64,000 nucleotides of DNA from Agrobacterium genomosp. 13 str. CFBP 6927 (GTDB taxonomy: Bacteria; Pseudomonadota; Alphaproteobacteria; Rhizobiales; Rhizobiaceae), in NCBI GenBank assembly GCA_900012615.1, contig LT009756.1, positions 1,970,484 to 2,034,483 on the forward strand. Direction: 5' to 3'. The position numbers and the translations under genes were made by a program. Below the pieces are notes generated by a model that was not told the DNA's origin, did no database searches, and saw only the letters and a program-made list of their open reading frames with translations. Below are positions 59,565 to 64,000 of the stretch, one piece after another (within the stretch, counting starts at the first letter, position 1; every line of letters begins with the position of its first letter).

Positions 59565-60461
59565 TCAGGCGGACAGGCAATGATCCGCAAACACTTCCCG
59601 AATGGTCCGGCGCGACCATTCGGCCATTTTCCCGTTGCGATCCCGCTCCGCGGCAAGCACGATCAACGCCTTCCAGAGCACCCAGCCGCGCCCGCGCTGC
59701 CAGGTGGCATCATCCAGATTCAGCGCATGACGAAAAACGACGCGGCTTTCCTTATCCAGCACATTCCATGCGAGAATGAGATCCGAAGACGGGTCGCCGA
59801 CGCCGGAACTGCCGAAATCGATGACCGCTGAAAGGCGACCGTCTTTGACCAGCAGATTCCCTTCGGCAATATCGCCATGCACCCAGACACCCGATCTCGG
59901 CCAGCGGCTGGAAAGGGCAAGCTGCCATATCTCCATGGCGAGCGCCTGATCCACCTCATCAGCGACATGCAGCGCCGCCGCCCTCGCCTCGTTATCATAG
60001 ACGGCGAGCGACCCACCGCGATGGAAATTGTGTTCGCCCGCAAGCGGGCCATCCGAAGCATCGATGCCGTGCAGGGCCTTCAAGAAAGCTGCCACATCCA
60101 TGGCTATTTGCGACAGATCGATATGATCGAGATGCCGGGCAAGAGGTTCGCCCTCAAGCCAGCCATAAATGGACCAGAAGAACGGATAATCCCCTCCCGG
60201 TTCACCGAGCGCCAATGGCACCGGGATCGGAAGCGGCAGAAGAGGCGCCAGTTTCGGTAGCCACCGGTGCTCCTTCTCCACCTGCGCCACATAGCGGCCA
60301 GCGCTCGGCAGGCGAACGAGCATATCATCGCCAAGGCGGAAGCTGCGATTATCCCAGCCACTCAGTTCCACCGGCCTGACATCGAGCCCCGCCCATTGCG
60401 GAAACTGGCTCGCGATCAGCCTGCTTACCTGCTGCGTCGAGATGACGATGCGATCATCCAT
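59565..60461 (-). CDS. Aminoglycoside phosphotransferase (APH) family protein
   Basis: The 298-residue kinase-like protein has the catalytic loop VHGDIAEGNLLV and the metal motif VIDFGSSGVGDPSSDLI. APH-fold proteins phosphorylate antibiotics, homoserine, choline or other metabolites; this chromosomal example need not be a resistance enzyme. It lies 64 bp after ligA on the same strand. Confidence 0.88.
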   Translation of the reverse strand: MDDRIVISTQQVSRLIASQFPQWAGLDVRPVELSGWDNRSFRLGDDMLVRLPSAGRYVAQVEKEHRWLPKLAPLLPLPIPVPLALGEPGGDYPFFWSIYGWLEGEPLARHLDHIDLSQIAMDVAAFLKALHGIDASDGPLAGEHNFHRGGSLAVYDNEARAAALHVADEVDQALAMEIWQLALSSRWPRSGVWVHGDIAEGNLLVKDGRLSAVIDFGSSGVGDPSSDLILAWNVLDKESRVVFRHALNLDDATWQRGRGWVLWKALIVLAAERDRNGKMAEWSRRTIREVFADHCLSA

Positions 60462-60525
60462 GGCCCGTTCCCCATTCCAGGATGAGACCTGTAGCCGTGC
60501 AAAACAAAACGGCGATGACGGCGCC

Positions 60526-62699
<2,174 letters not shown>

Positions 62700-62831
62700 G
62701 GAAGAAGCCTCACGGATGAATCTGCAATGCTTTTAGCGAATTATTGCCAAACGCAAAACCATCCTCGCTTTTCAACAGGCAGGAATCCGTTATTCTGAAC
62801 ATCCGGATGAAACAGATGCCGGAGCCTTCCA

Positions 62832-63446
62832 ATGGACGTCATGACCCTCATTGCCTTTGCGGCAGCCTTTTTTGTGTTCGCAGCCAGCCCCGGACCGGAC
62901 AATATGACGATCGTTGCCCGCACGATCACCCATGGCGCCGCCTCCGGCCTCGCCTATGGTGCGGGAACCGTGGCCGGAATTTTGATCTTCCTCACGCTTG
63001 CAGCCTTTGGCCTGTCCATCCTCGCCACCGAAATGGGAACCCTGATGACGATACTGCGCTATGGCGGCGCGGCCTATCTGGTGTGGATGGGCATCAGGCT
63101 CTGGACGGCGGAACCTATCGTTCCCGATCTGCAGCCGGTGAGTGCCGGGCGTAGCCTCATCTCGCTATTCGCGACTGGAACCGCGCTCAACCTCGGCAAT
63201 CCGAAAATGCCGCTCTTTTACGTCGCGCTGCTGCCGAACATTGTCGGCGCTTCGCTGACGATCGATCACCTTGCTGCCCTGGCAACGGTCATCATCGCGG
63301 TGGAGGCGATTGTTATTGGTGGTCACGTTCTTCTCGCCGTACGGGCGAGAAAACTGCTGCGGGAGCCGAAAATCATCCGTAGGGTGAACCGGGCGGCCGG
63401 CGGGATCATGATCGGCTCCGGCGTCGCGGTGGCCGTCAGCCGTTAA
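62832..63446 (+). CDS. LysE family translocator
   Basis: The 204-residue membrane protein shows the LysE signature ASPGPDNMTIVARTITHGAA near the N-terminus and AYLVWMGIRLW, with about six helices. It probably exports an amino acid or quorum-type lactone. It sits on the opposite strand between ligA and recN, two genes often adjacent in relatives. Its stop interlocks with that of recN in a shared TTAA. Confidence 0.88.
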   Translation: MDVMTLIAFAAAFFVFAASPGPDNMTIVARTITHGAASGLAYGAGTVAGILIFLTLAAFGLSILATEMGTLMTILRYGGAAYLVWMGIRLWTAEPIVPDLQPVSAGRSLISLFATGTALNLGNPKMPLFYVALLPNIVGASLTIDHLAALATVIIAVEAIVIGGHVLLAVRARKLLREPKIIRRVNRAAGGIMIGSGVAVAVSR

Positions 63447-64000
63447 TCCTTGGCGGCAAGCAGGCGAGCCGCCGCGGCCCTCGCCTCATCGGTCACCGAC
63501 GCGCCGGCAAGCATGCGGGCGATTTCTTCGGTGCGGTGTTTCGGCTCCATCGTCGCCACACGTGTGGCGATGCGTTCGCTGCCGTCGCCCGAGGGGCCCT
63601 TGGAAATTAAAAGATGGGTTGCCGCCCGAGCCGCCACCTGCGGCGCATGGGTGACGGATAGCACCTGAACGGTCTTGGACAGGCGGCGCAGCCGCTGGCC
63701 AATGGCATCCGCCACAGCCCCGCCGACGCCCGTATCGATTTCGTCGAACACCAGCGTCGGTGCAGAACCGCGATCCGCCAGCGCCACTTTCAGCGCCAGC
63801 AGGAAGCGGGACAATTCGCCACCCGAGGCCACTTTCATGATCGGCCCCGGCCGTGTACCCGGATTGGTCTGAACGTGGAATTCCACCGTATCGATGCCCT
63901 CGGCCGTCGCCTGCTCGGGATCGGAAGTCACCTCGACGGTGAACCGCGCCCGTTCCAGCTTCAGCGCCGGCAATTCTGCCATCACCGCATTGGAAAGCGC
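63443..64000 (-). CDS. recN: DNA repair protein RecN, C-terminal part (gene runs off the window)
   Basis: The visible 185 codons contain the RecN/SMC-like C-terminal ATPase half: SGGELSRFLLALKVALA (ABC signature), TLVFDEIDTGVGGAVADAIG (Walker B and D-loop) and VLSVTHAPQVAARA (H-loop). RecN acts in double-strand-break repair as an SMC-like protein. The frame is open to the window edge, so the N-terminal P-loop and coiled coil lie outside. Confidence 0.93.
   Translation of the reverse strand, partial: ALSNAVMAELPALKLERARFTVEVTSDPEQATAEGIDTVEFHVQTNPGTRPGPIMKVASGGELSRFLLALKVALADRGSAPTLVFDEIDTGVGGAVADAIGQRLRRLSKTVQVLSVTHAPQVAARAATHLLISKGPSGDGSERIATRVATMEPKHRTEEIARMLAGASVTDEARAAAARLLAAKD

Overview
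The window is a gene-dense, GC-rich stretch of an alphaproteobacterial chromosome, most likely a Rhizobiaceae main chromosome of the Agrobacterium/Rhizobium group. Supporting points are the two-piece (circularly permuted) tmRNA with an ANDNNAKEYALAA tag beside an alphaproteobacterial-type sspB, the thyA-folA-hflK-hflC-degP order, an ilvIH operon with a leader-peptide attenuator, an EcfG-type promoter match, DUF4169/DUF2853/DUF1127/DUF2778 proteins, and palindromic intergenic repeats of the kind common in rhizobia. The genus call is inference. I see no prophage, transposon, CRISPR array, rRNA or tRNA gene.

Layout. 0-15 kb is metabolic and regulatory: a divergent AraC regulator/alcohol dehydrogenase pair, a type II NADH dehydrogenase, pdxJ, an unusual MerR-LuxR composite regulator, a RecD-like helicase, an SDR-DoxX fusion, two ArsR/AHSA1 regulator-effector pairs, a secreted YxFxxD-repeat protein with an ECF sigma/anti-sigma pair, a LysE exporter, an aldo/keto reductase, and a DUF4261-like gene behind an AT-rich region. 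15-25 kb holds ilvIH with its attenuator, a HerA-type ATPase, miaA and serB with interlocked start codons, a GNAT enzyme, an SDR and degP. 25-31 kb is a housekeeping and protein-quality block: hflKC, folA, thyA, tmRNA and sspB. 31-42 kb has a large AsmA-family protein, a GlcD-like flavin dehydrogenase and an RND efflux pump with its adaptor. 42-52 kb has a UvrD-type helicase, a family-25 glycosyltransferase, paired half-size transporters (DUF606, AzlCD), a DUF2778 L,D-transpeptidase-like protein, pncA and an aminopeptidase P. 52-64 kb has a short DUF1127-like gene, prmA, an SCO protein, cheW, creA, a 3'-5' exonuclease, a LysR/EamA divergent pair, ligA, another LysE exporter and the 3' end of recN.

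Genes that work together: ssrA and SspB feed tagged proteins to ClpXP; HflKC and DegP act in membrane and periplasmic quality control; thyA and folA couple dTMP synthesis to folate recycling; ilvI and ilvH form acetohydroxyacid synthase under control of the leader peptide; the RND permease and adaptor form one pump. 

Two conserved genes, degP and ligA, are each interrupted by what looks like one missing base (in a C/G run and an A/T run respectively). Because ligA is essential in almost all bacteria, I read both as probable sequence errors unless shown otherwise.
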